Assembly (NCBI GenBank): GCA_016793865.1
Contig: JAEULJ010000001.1
Span: forward strand, 975,496 to 1,039,495
Length of the DNA: 64,000 nt
Source of the DNA: Altererythrobacter sp.
GTDB taxonomy: Bacteria > Pseudomonadota > Alphaproteobacteria > Sphingomonadales > Sphingomonadaceae
Direction: 5' to 3'
Part shown: positions 33,132-42,344 of the stretch, one piece after another
Layout of the letters: the number at the start of each line of letters is the position of its first letter
How positions within the stretch are numbered: the first letter of the stretch is position 1
Notes under the pieces: model-generated
Seen by the model: only the letters and a program-made list of their open reading frames with translations
Database searches by the model: none
Told to the model about the DNA's origin: nothing
Position numbers and translations under genes: made by a program

Positions 33132-34343
33132 ATGGGTAGAATTTTCGTGGCCTTGGTGCTGCTCTGGTCGTTGTCCGGCACCGGCGCGATCGGCGCAGGG
33201 CCACCACCGGAGCAAACGCGCGTGATCGTGCTGGGCGTCGATCACAGCGCGCAATTGGTGTCGCGCGCCTATCGGGCGGCGGTCATGGAAGCGTTCTTCG
33301 ATCGGGTGAAACCGGATGCGATCTGCGTCGAACGGGATCCCGAGAATTTCGCGACCGGCGATTTTTACGAGTTCACCTACGAAGTCAGCGACATCGCCGT
33401 TCCCTATGTGCGGGATCGTCGTCTCGGCCTGTGCCCGTTCGACTGGATGCCGTCCAAGAACGACCAGGTGCTGGGCTTCGGCCTCGACATGGATGCACCG
33501 CCTCCCGTGCGGCCGGCCGCGGGCTTTCAGGGCTTTCTGACCTTTCCGGACAAGGCCGCGCTTCGGCGCGGGCTGTTCTGGGCGGAGGACCGTTCGGCCC
33601 TGACGGATTGGGACGCTTTCGCCGATCGGGCCGCAAAGGGCGCGACGCCCGAAATGTCGCGGCGCCTGTTCCTGTACCGGACCATGCTGCAGGCGCGGCG
33701 CATCGGCCAGGCCGCGCGCGCCTGGCGCGGCAAGACGCTGCTGGTCGTCGTCGGCGCCTATCACGAAAGGGATATCGAAACCTTCCTTGCCGCGGACCCG
33801 GGCATCGTGCTTGTCACGGCGCAAGGTGTCGGTGAGCCGGATGCCGATACGGCCGCGCGCTTCGATCGTCCGCGTTACCTGCTCGCGTCGCTCAGTTTCA
33901 ATCTGCTCGGCCGGCAGGCGGCGACCGGAAACATCGACTTGGGCTGGATGGCCGAAATGCTGGACCGGCTGGAGGCCGATGGCCCGACACCGGAAACTAG
34001 CCTGTTGCGGCTTCGCCTCCGCCGTCTGTCGGGGGACGCAGACGCCGCGGCGACGCTGGCGGCCTATCGAACGCTATGGAGCGCGACGCCCGCCGATGCC
34101 GGGTTCACATGGACCGGGGTCAAGGACCACAGCCGGCTCGACAGCTTCTTCGACCCGTTCGGCAATCTCACCGTTCGGCAGCGGATCCGGCTCGAAATGG
34201 CGCGCGAGATGGTGGCGCTCGGGCGCACAGGTGACACCGTCGTGCTCCGCCGGGAACTGGCCGCGATGCTGAATCCCGCACAAGCCGCTCAACTCCACGC
34301 TTACTGGCCGCTGCTCGGTGAAGCCCCGGCGCGCAACCAGTGA
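33132..34343 (+). CDS. Secreted TraB/EreA-like protein, long form
   Basis: A 403-residue protein with an N-terminal signal peptide (IFVALVLLWSLSGTGAIGAG). Motifs VIVLGVDHSAQL, DAICVERDPENF and LLVVVGAYHERDI supply the two histidines and acidic residue of the TraB/EreA-like fold. All three are present, unlike in the shorter paralogue at 31894. The last ~150 residues are helical (MAEMLDRLEADGPTPE, LRLRLRRLSGDADAAATLAA), possibly repeat-like. Likely acts in the periplasm on an unknown substrate. Confidence 0.65.
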   Translation: MGRIFVALVLLWSLSGTGAIGAGPPPEQTRVIVLGVDHSAQLVSRAYRAAVMEAFFDRVKPDAICVERDPENFATGDFYEFTYEVSDIAVPYVRDRRLGLCPFDWMPSKNDQVLGFGLDMDAPPPVRPAAGFQGFLTFPDKAALRRGLFWAEDRSALTDWDAFADRAAKGATPEMSRRLFLYRTMLQARRIGQAARAWRGKTLLVVVGAYHERDIETFLAADPGIVLVTAQGVGEPDADTAARFDRPRYLLASLSFNLLGRQAATGNIDLGWMAEMLDRLEADGPTPETSLLRLRLRRLSGDADAAATLAAYRTLWSATPADAGFTWTGVKDHSRLDSFFDPFGNLTVRQRIRLEMAREMVALGRTGDTVVLRRELAAMLNPAQAAQLHAYWPLLGEAPARNQ

Positions 34344-34419
34344 CCCGCTCGATAGCGCGGTTCGTGGTCGCCACGCCGACCGGGTCGATCTCGCTTTACT
34401 CGGGCAGCAAGGCGGCGGA

Positions 34420-35121
34420 ATGAGCTGGGACGGGGGTTTTGTCTTCGGCGAGGCGTGGGCCGCATATCGTGGTCCGGCCGCCGACAATGCGATCCATGCC
34501 CACGCCGCGCTGCAACTCGTCTTCGGGCTCGATGGGGACGTTCGCCTCCTGACCGAAACCGGCGGGGAAGTGCGCGGGCGCGGTTTCCTGATCCGGCCGG
34601 CGGCGCCTCACGCCATCGTCAGCCGCTCGCCGGTCGGGGCGATCTACGTCGAGGTGCAGGCGCCGCTCGCGTTCAGCCTGATCGACCTGGTCGGCGAAGA
34701 GGCGATCGAGCTGGCTCCCGCGCCGTTGCTCGACCTGCTTGACCCGGACGCCGCGCCCGAGACCTGGCTCGACGACCTGCAGCGGGCCTATCCCCGATCC
34801 GCGCGGGCGCTCGATCCGCGCATCCGTGACGTGCTGGACCTGCTCGCCGGGGAGCCGCACCTGCCGATTGCCGAAGCGGCGCGCGCAGCGGCCTTGTCCG
34901 AATCCCGGCTGCGCGAGCTGGCGCGCGGGCAGCTCGGTGTGCCGCTGTCCACGTGGCTGGTGTGGCGCAAGCTGGAGCGTGCCGCGCGGGAGATGGCGGC
35001 GGGGGCTGGGCTCGCCGATGCGGCGATCGCGGGCGGCTTCGCCGATCAGGCCCATTGCGCGCGGACGATGCGCCGCATGTTCGGCCTCACGCCGGGCATG
35101 GCGCGCGCCGCGCTCAAATGA
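34420..35121 (+). CDS. AraC family transcription regulator
   Basis: A 233-residue AraC-type regulator. An N-terminal cupin-like sensor (HAHAALQLVFGLDGDVRLL, FLIRPAAPHAIVSR) is followed by two C-terminal HTH units: LPIAEAARAAALSESRLREL and DAAIAGGFADQAHCARTMRR with FGLTPGMAR. The ATG at 34420 fits the domain start; a GTG at 34318 would overlap the previous gene. Its stop overlaps the start of the desaturase-like gene (ATGA), which makes that gene a likely target. Confidence 0.9.
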   Translation: MSWDGGFVFGEAWAAYRGPAADNAIHAHAALQLVFGLDGDVRLLTETGGEVRGRGFLIRPAAPHAIVSRSPVGAIYVEVQAPLAFSLIDLVGEEAIELAPAPLLDLLDPDAAPETWLDDLQRAYPRSARALDPRIRDVLDLLAGEPHLPIAEAARAAALSESRLRELARGQLGVPLSTWLVWRKLERAAREMAAGAGLADAAIAGGFADQAHCARTMRRMFGLTPGMARAALK

Positions 35122-36044
35122 CCGTCGATCGCTTCAAGACCATCGGCCCGTCGCGCTGCGAAAGGCATGGGCGGAGGTGTCCCCCTATGCCGCTGTTACG
35201 TCCACTCTTCCGTTACGCCTTCGCCCCGGCCTTCTTCCTGGGCTTCCTCGGCTCCGCCATATTGCTGGTATCGACTGGCGAGCCGAAATGGCTGCTGCTG
35301 CCGCTGCTGCTTGCCGCGATCGCGACGGCGTTCGCCGCCGAACAGATTCTGCCCTACGAGCCGGTCTGGAACGAGGACCGCGGCGACACCGCGCGTGACG
35401 CGCTGCACGCATCGGTGAACGAGGGCAGCGCCGCGCTGTCGGTTGCTGCCGTCCCCCTGCTCGCCGGCCTGTCGCCTGCCGCCGGCATCTGGCCGGGCCA
35501 GTGGTCGCTGTGGCTCCAGCTCGCGCTGGCGATCCTCGTCGCGGATGTCGGCATCACGCTGGCGCATTACGCCAGCCACAAATGGGCGCCGCTCTGGCGG
35601 CTGCACGCGGTGCATCACAGCGTCACCCGGATGTATGGGTTCAACGGCCTGATGAAGCACCCGCTGCACCAGGCGGTGGAGACCGCGGCCGGCACGATGC
35701 CGCTCCTGGTCGTGGGCCTGCCGATGGACGTGGCCGCCCTGCTGGGGTTCGCCGCCGCCATACAGGTGATGCTCCAGCATGTGAATGTCGACTTGCGCGT
35801 CGGTCCACTCATCCACGTCTGGGCGGTCGCGCCGGCCCACCGGCACCATCATCTGGCATCGTCAACCCGGGGTGACGTGAACTTCGGCCTCTTCACCACC
35901 CTGACCGACCGCCTGCTCGGCACGTTCGTGATCGACCGGCCGATGCCTCGCGACGGCCAGGTGGGCATCGCGGGCAGGCTCGAATATCCCCGCGCCTATC
36001 TGCGCCAACTGGCCGAGCCGTTCCGGAGGAGGCAGATGCCGTGA
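35118..36044 (+). CDS. Sterol desaturase / fatty acid hydroxylase family protein
   Basis: A 308-residue membrane di-iron protein. Helices include YAFAPAFFLGFLGSAILLVS and WLLLPLLLAAIATAFAA. The histidine boxes are HYASHKW, RLHAVHHS, and HRHHH with an upstream HVNVD. It should hydroxylate or desaturate a lipid with O2. The ATG at 35118 overlaps the araC-type stop; a later ATG at 35187 (MPLLRPLFRY) would also keep the full domain and may be the true start. Confidence 0.9.
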   Translation: MTVDRFKTIGPSRCERHGRRCPPMPLLRPLFRYAFAPAFFLGFLGSAILLVSTGEPKWLLLPLLLAAIATAFAAEQILPYEPVWNEDRGDTARDALHASVNEGSAALSVAAVPLLAGLSPAAGIWPGQWSLWLQLALAILVADVGITLAHYASHKWAPLWRLHAVHHSVTRMYGFNGLMKHPLHQAVETAAGTMPLLVVGLPMDVAALLGFAAAIQVMLQHVNVDLRVGPLIHVWAVAPAHRHHHLASSTRGDVNFGLFTTLTDRLLGTFVIDRPMPRDGQVGIAGRLEYPRAYLRQLAEPFRRRQMP

Positions 36045-38131
36045 CCCGCGAAGTCATCACGATTGAGACTGGGGCCCTTGCGAAAATGGGAGGCAAGGGT
36101 GTGATAAAGTCCTTATGGTTCGCGCTTGGCACGGCGGCGGTGGCGGCGACGCAGGTCACGACCGCGTTTGGGTCGTGGGGTTTCGACCTTGCCGGAGTCG
36201 ATCGCACCGTCAGGCCCGGCGACGATTTCTACGCTTATGCCAACGGCAGTTGGGCGCGACGGACATCGATCCCCGACGGGCAGGTCAGCGCCGGCTCCTA
36301 CGACGAGCTGCGCCTGCTGAGCGAGCGGCGCATGCGCGAGCTGATCTCCGGGCTGCGGCACCAGGGCACCGGGTCGCTCGACCTGGACCAGGCAAGGCTC
36401 GTCGCCTTTTACGAGGCATACATGGACCGGGCGGCGATTGAGGCGCGGGGCCTGCAACCCGTCGAGGCGGGACTGGCGCGGATCGCGCAGGCGGCGACGC
36501 CGGAGGACATTGCCGCCTTGATGGGCGATCCGGCGCTCGACCTGCCTGGACCATTCGCGGTCCAGATCCAGGTCGATGATCGTAACAGCCGTGCCTATGT
36601 GGCGACGATCTCGCAGGGCGGGCTGGCACTGGCACGCGAAGCCTATCTTGAGGACGGTGCCACACCGGTCGCGCTTCGCGCCGCTTATCTCGACTGGTTG
36701 ATGGAGATGCTCGCTGCCGCCGGGGCACCGGGCGCCCCAAAGCGTGCCGGTGCCGTCCTTGCTCTCGAAACCCGCATGGCCGAGGCGGGATGGTCGGCGG
36801 CCGAGCGGCGAGACGTCGGCAAGACCTACAATCCGACGACCGTCGCCGGCCTGGCGCCGTCCGCGCCGGGTTTCCCGTTCATGGCATGGCTTTCGGCACG
36901 CGGCCTGGTCGGCGGCGACGGTACGGCAACGCGACGCATCGTGGTCCGCGAGCAGAGCGCACTGCCCAAGCTCGCGGCGATTTTCGCGGCGACACCGGTC
37001 TCCGTCTGGCGCGACTATCTGACGGTCCACTATCTGCGGAGCCTGGCGTCGGTGCTGCCGGCGGCGGTCGATGAGCCGACCTTTGCATTTTTCGGCACGA
37101 AGCTGTCAGGACAGGTCCGGCGCACACCCGCCGAGGTCCGGGCGCTGCGCCTGATGGCGATGAAGCTGTCGGACCCTTTCAGCAAGGCCTATACCGCGCG
37201 CTACTTCCCCGCCTCCGACAAGGCCAAGGCGGAGGCGCTGGTCGCGAACATCAAGCGCGCCTTCGCAGCGCAGATCGCAGGATCCCGCGAGTTATCCGAG
37301 CCGACGCGCCACGCGGCACTCCGCAAGCTGGCCGCGATGCGGGTCCATGTCGGCTATCCCGGCAGGTGGCGGGATTATTCGGGGCTGGCGATCGACCGGA
37401 AAGACCCCGTCGGCAATCTCGCCCGCAGCAACCTGTTCGAATGGCGCTACCGGCTCGCGCGCCTCAACGGGCTGGTCGATCGCGACGAGTGGATGCTCCC
37501 GGCGATGATCGCCGACGCCAACAATTCGGAAGCGCTCAACGCGATCTTCTTTCCGGCGGCGATCCTCCAGCCGCCGATGTTCGACGCCAAGGCGGACGAC
37601 GCCGTCAACTACGGCGCGATCGGCGCGACGATCGGCCACGAGATCGGTCACGGCTTCGATGATCGCGGCGCGCGCTTCGATGCGGCCGGCGACCTCAAAA
37701 ACTGGTGGACGGCGGACGACGAGGCGAATTTCTCCAGGCGGCGCGACGCGCTCGCCGCCCAGTTCGACAGCTATGAGGCGCTACCGGGAGTCAGGGTTAA
37801 CGGCAGGCTGACGATGGGCGAGAATCTCGCCGACTTGTCGGGACTGGCGAGCGCCTACCGCGCCTACCGCCTGTCGCTGGCGGGACGCGCCGCGCCGGTC
37901 CGCGACGGCTACAGCGGCGACCAGCGCTTTTTCCTGGCTTATGCGCAGATGTGGCGCTTTCAATATCGGGAGGCGGCGCTCCGCAATATGGTCGCCGCCG
38001 ATCCGCACAGCCCGGCACAATTCAGGGTCAACGGCGTGGTGCGCAATTTCGACGTCTGGTACAAGGCTTTCGGCATTGCGAAGAGCGAGCTGCTCTATCT
38101 TGAGCCAGCGGCCCGGGTCCGACCGTGGTGA
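36041..38131 (+). CDS. M13 family metallopeptidase (neprilysin-like)
   Basis: A 696-residue zinc endopeptidase. The zinc motif HEIGH is at H533-H537, the third ligand E594 lies in GENLADLSG, and NAIFFPAAILQPPMFD precedes the active site, as in neprilysins. The N-terminal DDFYAYANGSWA is also typical. A secretion signal seems to begin at the ATG at 36086 (VIKSLWFALGTAAVAAT), while GTG at 36041 overlaps the previous stop. It probably degrades peptides in the periplasm. Confidence 0.93.
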   Translation: MTREVITIETGALAKMGGKGVIKSLWFALGTAAVAATQVTTAFGSWGFDLAGVDRTVRPGDDFYAYANGSWARRTSIPDGQVSAGSYDELRLLSERRMRELISGLRHQGTGSLDLDQARLVAFYEAYMDRAAIEARGLQPVEAGLARIAQAATPEDIAALMGDPALDLPGPFAVQIQVDDRNSRAYVATISQGGLALAREAYLEDGATPVALRAAYLDWLMEMLAAAGAPGAPKRAGAVLALETRMAEAGWSAAERRDVGKTYNPTTVAGLAPSAPGFPFMAWLSARGLVGGDGTATRRIVVREQSALPKLAAIFAATPVSVWRDYLTVHYLRSLASVLPAAVDEPTFAFFGTKLSGQVRRTPAEVRALRLMAMKLSDPFSKAYTARYFPASDKAKAEALVANIKRAFAAQIAGSRELSEPTRHAALRKLAAMRVHVGYPGRWRDYSGLAIDRKDPVGNLARSNLFEWRYRLARLNGLVDRDEWMLPAMIADANNSEALNAIFFPAAILQPPMFDAKADDAVNYGAIGATIGHEIGHGFDDRGARFDAAGDLKNWWTADDEANFSRRRDALAAQFDSYEALPGVRVNGRLTMGENLADLSGLASAYRAYRLSLAGRAAPVRDGYSGDQRFFLAYAQMWRFQYREAALRNMVAADPHSPAQFRVNGVVRNFDVWYKAFGIAKSELLYLEPAARVRPW

Positions 38132-38358
38132 CTGTCAACCTTTCGAAGATCCAGGGCGGTACGATGTTTGGACGCGGCGTGATGTTCAACCACTCCCCTT
38201 TTTTGAGCGCTTATCCCACCGAACTGCCGAAAAACCGAAGGTTGCCTCAACAAGCGGCAGTCAATCGAGCGGTGCGCAATGTCGTGGGTTCCTGCACCCA
38301 CAACCGCGGTGAGCATCGCGGAGCCACGCAAACCCCAGGCTGCTCGGGAATTGAGGCG

Positions 38359-39717
38359 CTATTCCGGATCGGCAAGCGCACCCTCACGCTGGAGCCTCCG
38401 GGCAAGCGAGCCGAAGATGATGATCGCCAGGATGAATGACGGCGTGAGGGTGTAGAGCGCCATCTGCAAGGCATTGTCATGCCCGCGGGCGGCAAAGAAG
38501 TCGCTCGCCGCGCCGACGTAAGTCGGTCCCAGGCCGAGGCCGATGAAGTTCATGACCAGCAACAGGAGTGCTCCGGAAAGCACGCGCTGGTTGGGCTTCA
38601 CCTCGCCCTGGACCAGCGTGACAGAGGCCGAGAGATAAAAGTAGTTGAGGAACATCGACGGCGTCAGCAGGACGAGGGCGAGCTGCCAGGTCGGCGCCCA
38701 GACGAATCCGACGTAGAACGGCAGGGCCAAGGCCAGCGAGATTGCCGGGGCCACGGCGAAGGCGGTGCGCGTGCGCCGCGTGAAGAGGTCGAGCAGGCTC
38801 CCCGACACGAGCATTCCGGCGCCCATGCCCAGACCCACCACCAACGCGTACCACACCGCGACCTGCTCGAGCGTCATGCCCTTTTCGCGCATCAGGAACA
38901 GCACGGCGAAATTTCCCAGGCCATAGGTCATGAACTGGGTCACGCCACCGCCAAGCGACACGCGAACGAGCAGTGGATTCCCGAAGAATGCGCGAACGGT
39001 ATCCATGAAGCCCGCGGGCTGGGTAGCAGTATGGTCCCGCGCCGGATCGGTGGCGCCGCGTTCCGGATCGCGGACCAGCAGCTTGAGCACGATCGCCGTG
39101 ACGATGCCGATGATCCCCACCGCGATGAAGGCATCGCGCCAGTCGAAGGCGGCCGCGATCGAGGCGCCGAAGGCGATGCCGACGGCGGCTCCGATCGGCG
39201 GGCCGAGATTGAAGATGCCGAATGCGCGCGCGCGGTAGCCGGGCGCGAAGGTATCGGTGATTATGGCGTAGGACGGCGGCACCCCGCCGGCTTCGCCGAA
39301 GCCCACCGTCATGCGTGCGATCACCAGCTCCGGATAGGTGCGGGCGAGGCCGCACGCCGCGGTCGCCGCGCTCCAGATGCCGCATGCGACTGCCAGGATC
39401 GTCACGCGGTTGGAGCGATCCGCCAGCCAGCCCACCGGTATCGCGATGAAAGTGTAGAACATCGCGAAGTAGAGGCCGCTGATAAGGCCCAGCTGCCCGT
39501 CGGTGATCTGAAGCGATTGCTGGATCGGGAAGGCCAGGATCGACAGGAGCTGGCGGTCGAGAAAGTTCAGCACATAGACGAAGCTGAGCAGCGAGAGCAC
39601 GCTCCAGGCGCGCCGGTCCGGCCTTGCTGAACAGGTAGTCTCGGGCACCGGCTGATCGAGCACACTTGCCGCCATCGGCGAATCGGTAGCTTCTTGCGCG
39701 CCGCTCTCGCCGGCCAT
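38359..39717 (-). CDS. MFS transporter, spinster-like
   Basis: A 452-residue major-facilitator protein with 12 predicted helices. YVLNFLDRQLLSILAFPIQQ in helix 1, GWLADRSNRVTILA in the loop 2-3 motif and VGFGEAGGVPPSYAII in helix 4-5 match the spinster group often found with TonB receptors in sphingomonads. The ATG at 39717 follows a GGAG and fits the family; upstream codons lie in the operator region. Divergent from the TonB receptor operon and probably imports or exports the same compound or its product. Confidence 0.92.
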   Translation of the reverse strand: MAGESGAQEATDSPMAASVLDQPVPETTCSARPDRRAWSVLSLLSFVYVLNFLDRQLLSILAFPIQQSLQITDGQLGLISGLYFAMFYTFIAIPVGWLADRSNRVTILAVACGIWSAATAACGLARTYPELVIARMTVGFGEAGGVPPSYAIITDTFAPGYRARAFGIFNLGPPIGAAVGIAFGASIAAAFDWRDAFIAVGIIGIVTAIVLKLLVRDPERGATDPARDHTATQPAGFMDTVRAFFGNPLLVRVSLGGGVTQFMTYGLGNFAVLFLMREKGMTLEQVAVWYALVVGLGMGAGMLVSGSLLDLFTRRTRTAFAVAPAISLALALPFYVGFVWAPTWQLALVLLTPSMFLNYFYLSASVTLVQGEVKPNQRVLSGALLLLVMNFIGLGLGPTYVGAASDFFAARGHDNALQMALYTLTPSFILAIIIFGSLARRLQREGALADPE

Positions 39718-39738
39718 CCCCGTCACTCCCAATGTCCG

Positions 39739-39754
39739 CCGACCTCGAGGTCGG
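39739..39754. promoter_or_regulatory. Perfect 16 bp palindrome upstream of the MFS gene
   Basis: CCGACCTCGAGGTCGG is a perfect dyad 22 bp upstream of the MFS start codon, in its untranslated leader. It differs from the ATTCAC-type sites beside it, so it may bind a second regulator or fold in the RNA. Confidence 0.45.
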
Positions 39755-39759
39755 TTGTT

Positions 39760-39777
39760 ATTCACTCATATGTGAGT
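39760..39777. promoter_or_regulatory. TetR-type operator 1
   Basis: ATTCAC-TCATAT-GTGAGT, one mismatch from a perfect ATTCAC-N6-GTGAAT dyad. Also contains the perfect dyad CACTCA-N4-TGAGTG. It lies on the MFS side of the divergent promoter region. Confidence 0.6.
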
Positions 39778-39837
39778 GAGTATTACGGTGGTGGCAAGCG
39801 GTCAAGCATCGAGGCCGACCACCAGAAAGCGGATGTT

Positions 39838-39859
39838 ATTCACACGCGCGTTAGTGAAT
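39838..39859. promoter_or_regulatory. TetR-type operator 2
   Basis: ATTCAC and GTGAAT arms separated by 10 bp, preceded by TGTT as in operator 1. The wider spacing might mean two overlapping sites. Confidence 0.5.
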
Positions 39860-39864
39860 ATTGA

Positions 39865-39884
39865 CATTCACGCTCTTGTGAATG
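39865..39884. promoter_or_regulatory. TetR-type operator 3
   Basis: CATTCAC-GCTCTT-GTGAATG, a perfect dyad with 7 bp arms, 56 bp upstream of the TonB receptor start. A TetR-family gene closes the same operon and is the likely ligand. Confidence 0.65.
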
Positions 39885-39940
39885 AAATTGGCTGACAAAG
39901 CGGCGGGCGCGATTCGCCGCATGTGGGTGGGAGAGAGCAC

Positions 39941-42319
39941 ATGATGGTCAAGTATTTTGCGTCCGCTTCGCTGATTGTCTTCGCGGCGATGCCAGCGCTG
40001 GCGCTGGCGCAACCGGTTTCCGCCATCGCGCCATCGCCACGGGCGGCGGATGTCGCGGGAGAAGAGACCGCCGACGATATCTCGCCCGGCGCGGACACCC
40101 GGCGCAACGACAATGTGATCATCGTCACCGCCACCCGTCGCGAGGAGAACATCCAGGACGTTCCGCTCAGCATTTCCGCTTTCAGCCAGGAGGAGCTGAC
40201 CAGGAAGGGTATCGTCGGCTTCGAGGGCATCGGGCGAGAGACGCCGGGCGTCGTGCTCAACCGCCCGACCCAGAACTTCAACAACTTCACCGCGCGCGGC
40301 ATCGCCACCAACGGTTACAACGCCAACCTCTCGAGCACCGTGTCGGTCTATATCGACGAGTTGCCCGTCTCCACCATCGGCAACACCACCGTGGTCGATC
40401 CCAACCTCTTCGACGTCCAGCGGGTGGAGTTCCTGCGCGGACCCCAGGGCACGCTGTTCGGCTCCGGCTCGCTATCGGGCGCGATGCGGATCATCACCAG
40501 GAGCCCCGAGCTTGGCCGCTTCGACGCCGCTGGCCTTGCGGACTTCGGCCTGACCAACAGCGATTCCTTCCGCCAGCGCTACAACCTGATGGTCAATATG
40601 CCGATCGGCGACAAGATCGCACTGCGCGCGGTCGGGTTCTATCGCAACGAGGATGGCTATCTCGACAACGTCGGCACCGGGGTCAGAAATTCGAACTCGC
40701 TTCTCAATTACGGCGGCCGCCTCTCGCTGCTGTTCCAGCCGACCGATCGGCTGTCGATCAAGCTGACCGGCAGCTACGAGAACTCCGATCCCAGGGACAG
40801 CTCGTTGACCAGCCCCTCGCTCGGCACGGAGAAGCGCATTTCCGACGAGCCCGATCGCTTCACCGGCAAGCAGATCATCGCCAACGCGACGATCGAATAC
40901 GATTTTGATTTCGCCAAGCTCACCAGCTCGTCGACCTATTCCGTTTTCAAGCAGCGCTTCTACGTCGACCTGGCGGGGACGTTCGCGCCCGGATCCTTCC
41001 CGGGCGCTCCCATCGCGTTCGGGCTCGACGCCGATGCGTTCGACGATGTGTTCGTGCAGGAAACCCGGCTCGCCTCGTCGCTCGGAGGGCCGCTGGAATT
41101 CGTGGTCGGCGGCTTCTACCTGAACCGCCGCCGCGACGTGGATTTCCGCTATCGCTCAAACTTCGCGTTCCTGCAGGCCCGCGGCCTCACCGGTCTGCCG
41201 GGCAAGTATTTCCAGGAGCAGTACACTTATTCGATCAGCGAGGAGATCGCCGGCTTCGGCGAAGTGACCTATCGCATTTCCGACAAGTTCTGGGTCACCG
41301 GCGGCCTGCGCTACGGCGACATCACGGCGCAGGGCTTCACCGAAGCGGGCGGCTTCCTCGCCACCGGGGTCACGCCGTTCATCCCGGGCGCACAGACCAA
41401 CTACTACACTGCGGCCCTGTTCAGGATCCCGCTCAACTTCACCACTTTCACGCCCTATCCGGCGGTGACGGGCGTGAAGGCGCGGGGCTCGAAGGTCTCC
41501 TACAAGCTGGCGGCCTCGTTCAAGCCGGCCGAGAACATCACCACCTACGCGACCTTCGCGACCGGCTTCCGCGCACCAATCGTGAACGCCGCCGCCGGCC
41601 GGCCCAGCGTCGCCCCGGGCGGTGCCGCGGATATCATCATCCCCGCCGGGGCGAGCTCGGACGATCTCAAGAGCTACGAGATCGGCGCGAAAGCTAGCTG
41701 GCTCGATGGCAAGGTCACGGCGAATGTGGCGGCCTATTACATCGACTGGAGCAATATCCAGGTCCAGGCCAACCGGGTGACCGATTCCGTGCAGTTCGCC
41801 ACCAACATCGGTGCCGCGGTCAGCAAGGGCTTCGAGTTCGAACTGGGGGTCATCCCCGCGTCAGGCTGGTTCCTTGGCGTGAACGGCGCCTACAACGACG
41901 CCAGGATCACCGAGCTGACGCCCAGCGAAGCCGCGATCTCGGGTGCGGTATTGGGCCACCGCCTCTCCGCACCGAGGCTCCAGGGCGCGGCTTTCGTCAG
42001 CTACACCTTCGACATCAGCGACGAGGTGGAAGCGACCTTCGCCACCAACGCGCAATACATCGGCGATTTCAACAGCAGCTTCCCGAACCAGGCCGGCAAT
42101 CCCAACGTGCGCCTGTCCACCTTCGGCGTCACCGACGATTATGCGAACGTCAACGCCAGCTTCGCGATAAGGAAAGGCGAGTTCGGCGCGCAGCTTTATG
42201 TCGAGAACCTCTTCGACGATCATTCCATCACCTACATCCACCCGGAAGCGTTCCTGGTCAGTCGCTTTGGCACTATGCGCCCGCGCACCTTCGGCCTGCG
42301 GCTGAGCTATGGAATCTGA
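39941..42319 (+). CDS. TonB-dependent receptor
   Basis: A 792-residue outer-membrane receptor. A signal peptide (ASASLIVFAAMPALALAQ) precedes the TonB-box region NVIIVTATRREENIQDVPLS, a plug domain (VEFLRGPQGTLFGSGSLSGA) and a 22-strand barrel ending in FGLRLSYGI with the terminal aromatic pattern. It imports a substrate using TonB energy. ATG at 39941 follows GGGAGAGAG. First gene of the receptor-esterase-ligase-tetR operon; the ligand is probably an ester. Confidence 0.95.
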   Translation: MMVKYFASASLIVFAAMPALALAQPVSAIAPSPRAADVAGEETADDISPGADTRRNDNVIIVTATRREENIQDVPLSISAFSQEELTRKGIVGFEGIGRETPGVVLNRPTQNFNNFTARGIATNGYNANLSSTVSVYIDELPVSTIGNTTVVDPNLFDVQRVEFLRGPQGTLFGSGSLSGAMRIITRSPELGRFDAAGLADFGLTNSDSFRQRYNLMVNMPIGDKIALRAVGFYRNEDGYLDNVGTGVRNSNSLLNYGGRLSLLFQPTDRLSIKLTGSYENSDPRDSSLTSPSLGTEKRISDEPDRFTGKQIIANATIEYDFDFAKLTSSSTYSVFKQRFYVDLAGTFAPGSFPGAPIAFGLDADAFDDVFVQETRLASSLGGPLEFVVGGFYLNRRRDVDFRYRSNFAFLQARGLTGLPGKYFQEQYTYSISEEIAGFGEVTYRISDKFWVTGGLRYGDITAQGFTEAGGFLATGVTPFIPGAQTNYYTAALFRIPLNFTTFTPYPAVTGVKARGSKVSYKLAASFKPAENITTYATFATGFRAPIVNAAAGRPSVAPGGAADIIIPAGASSDDLKSYEIGAKASWLDGKVTANVAAYYIDWSNIQVQANRVTDSVQFATNIGAAVSKGFEFELGVIPASGWFLGVNGAYNDARITELTPSEAAISGAVLGHRLSAPRLQGAAFVSYTFDISDEVEATFATNAQYIGDFNSSFPNQAGNPNVRLSTFGVTDDYANVNASFAIRKGEFGAQLYVENLFDDHSITYIHPEAFLVSRFGTMRPRTFGLRLSYGI

Positions 42320-42344
42320 CTGCAGCCGACGGGGGCGACTGGTC

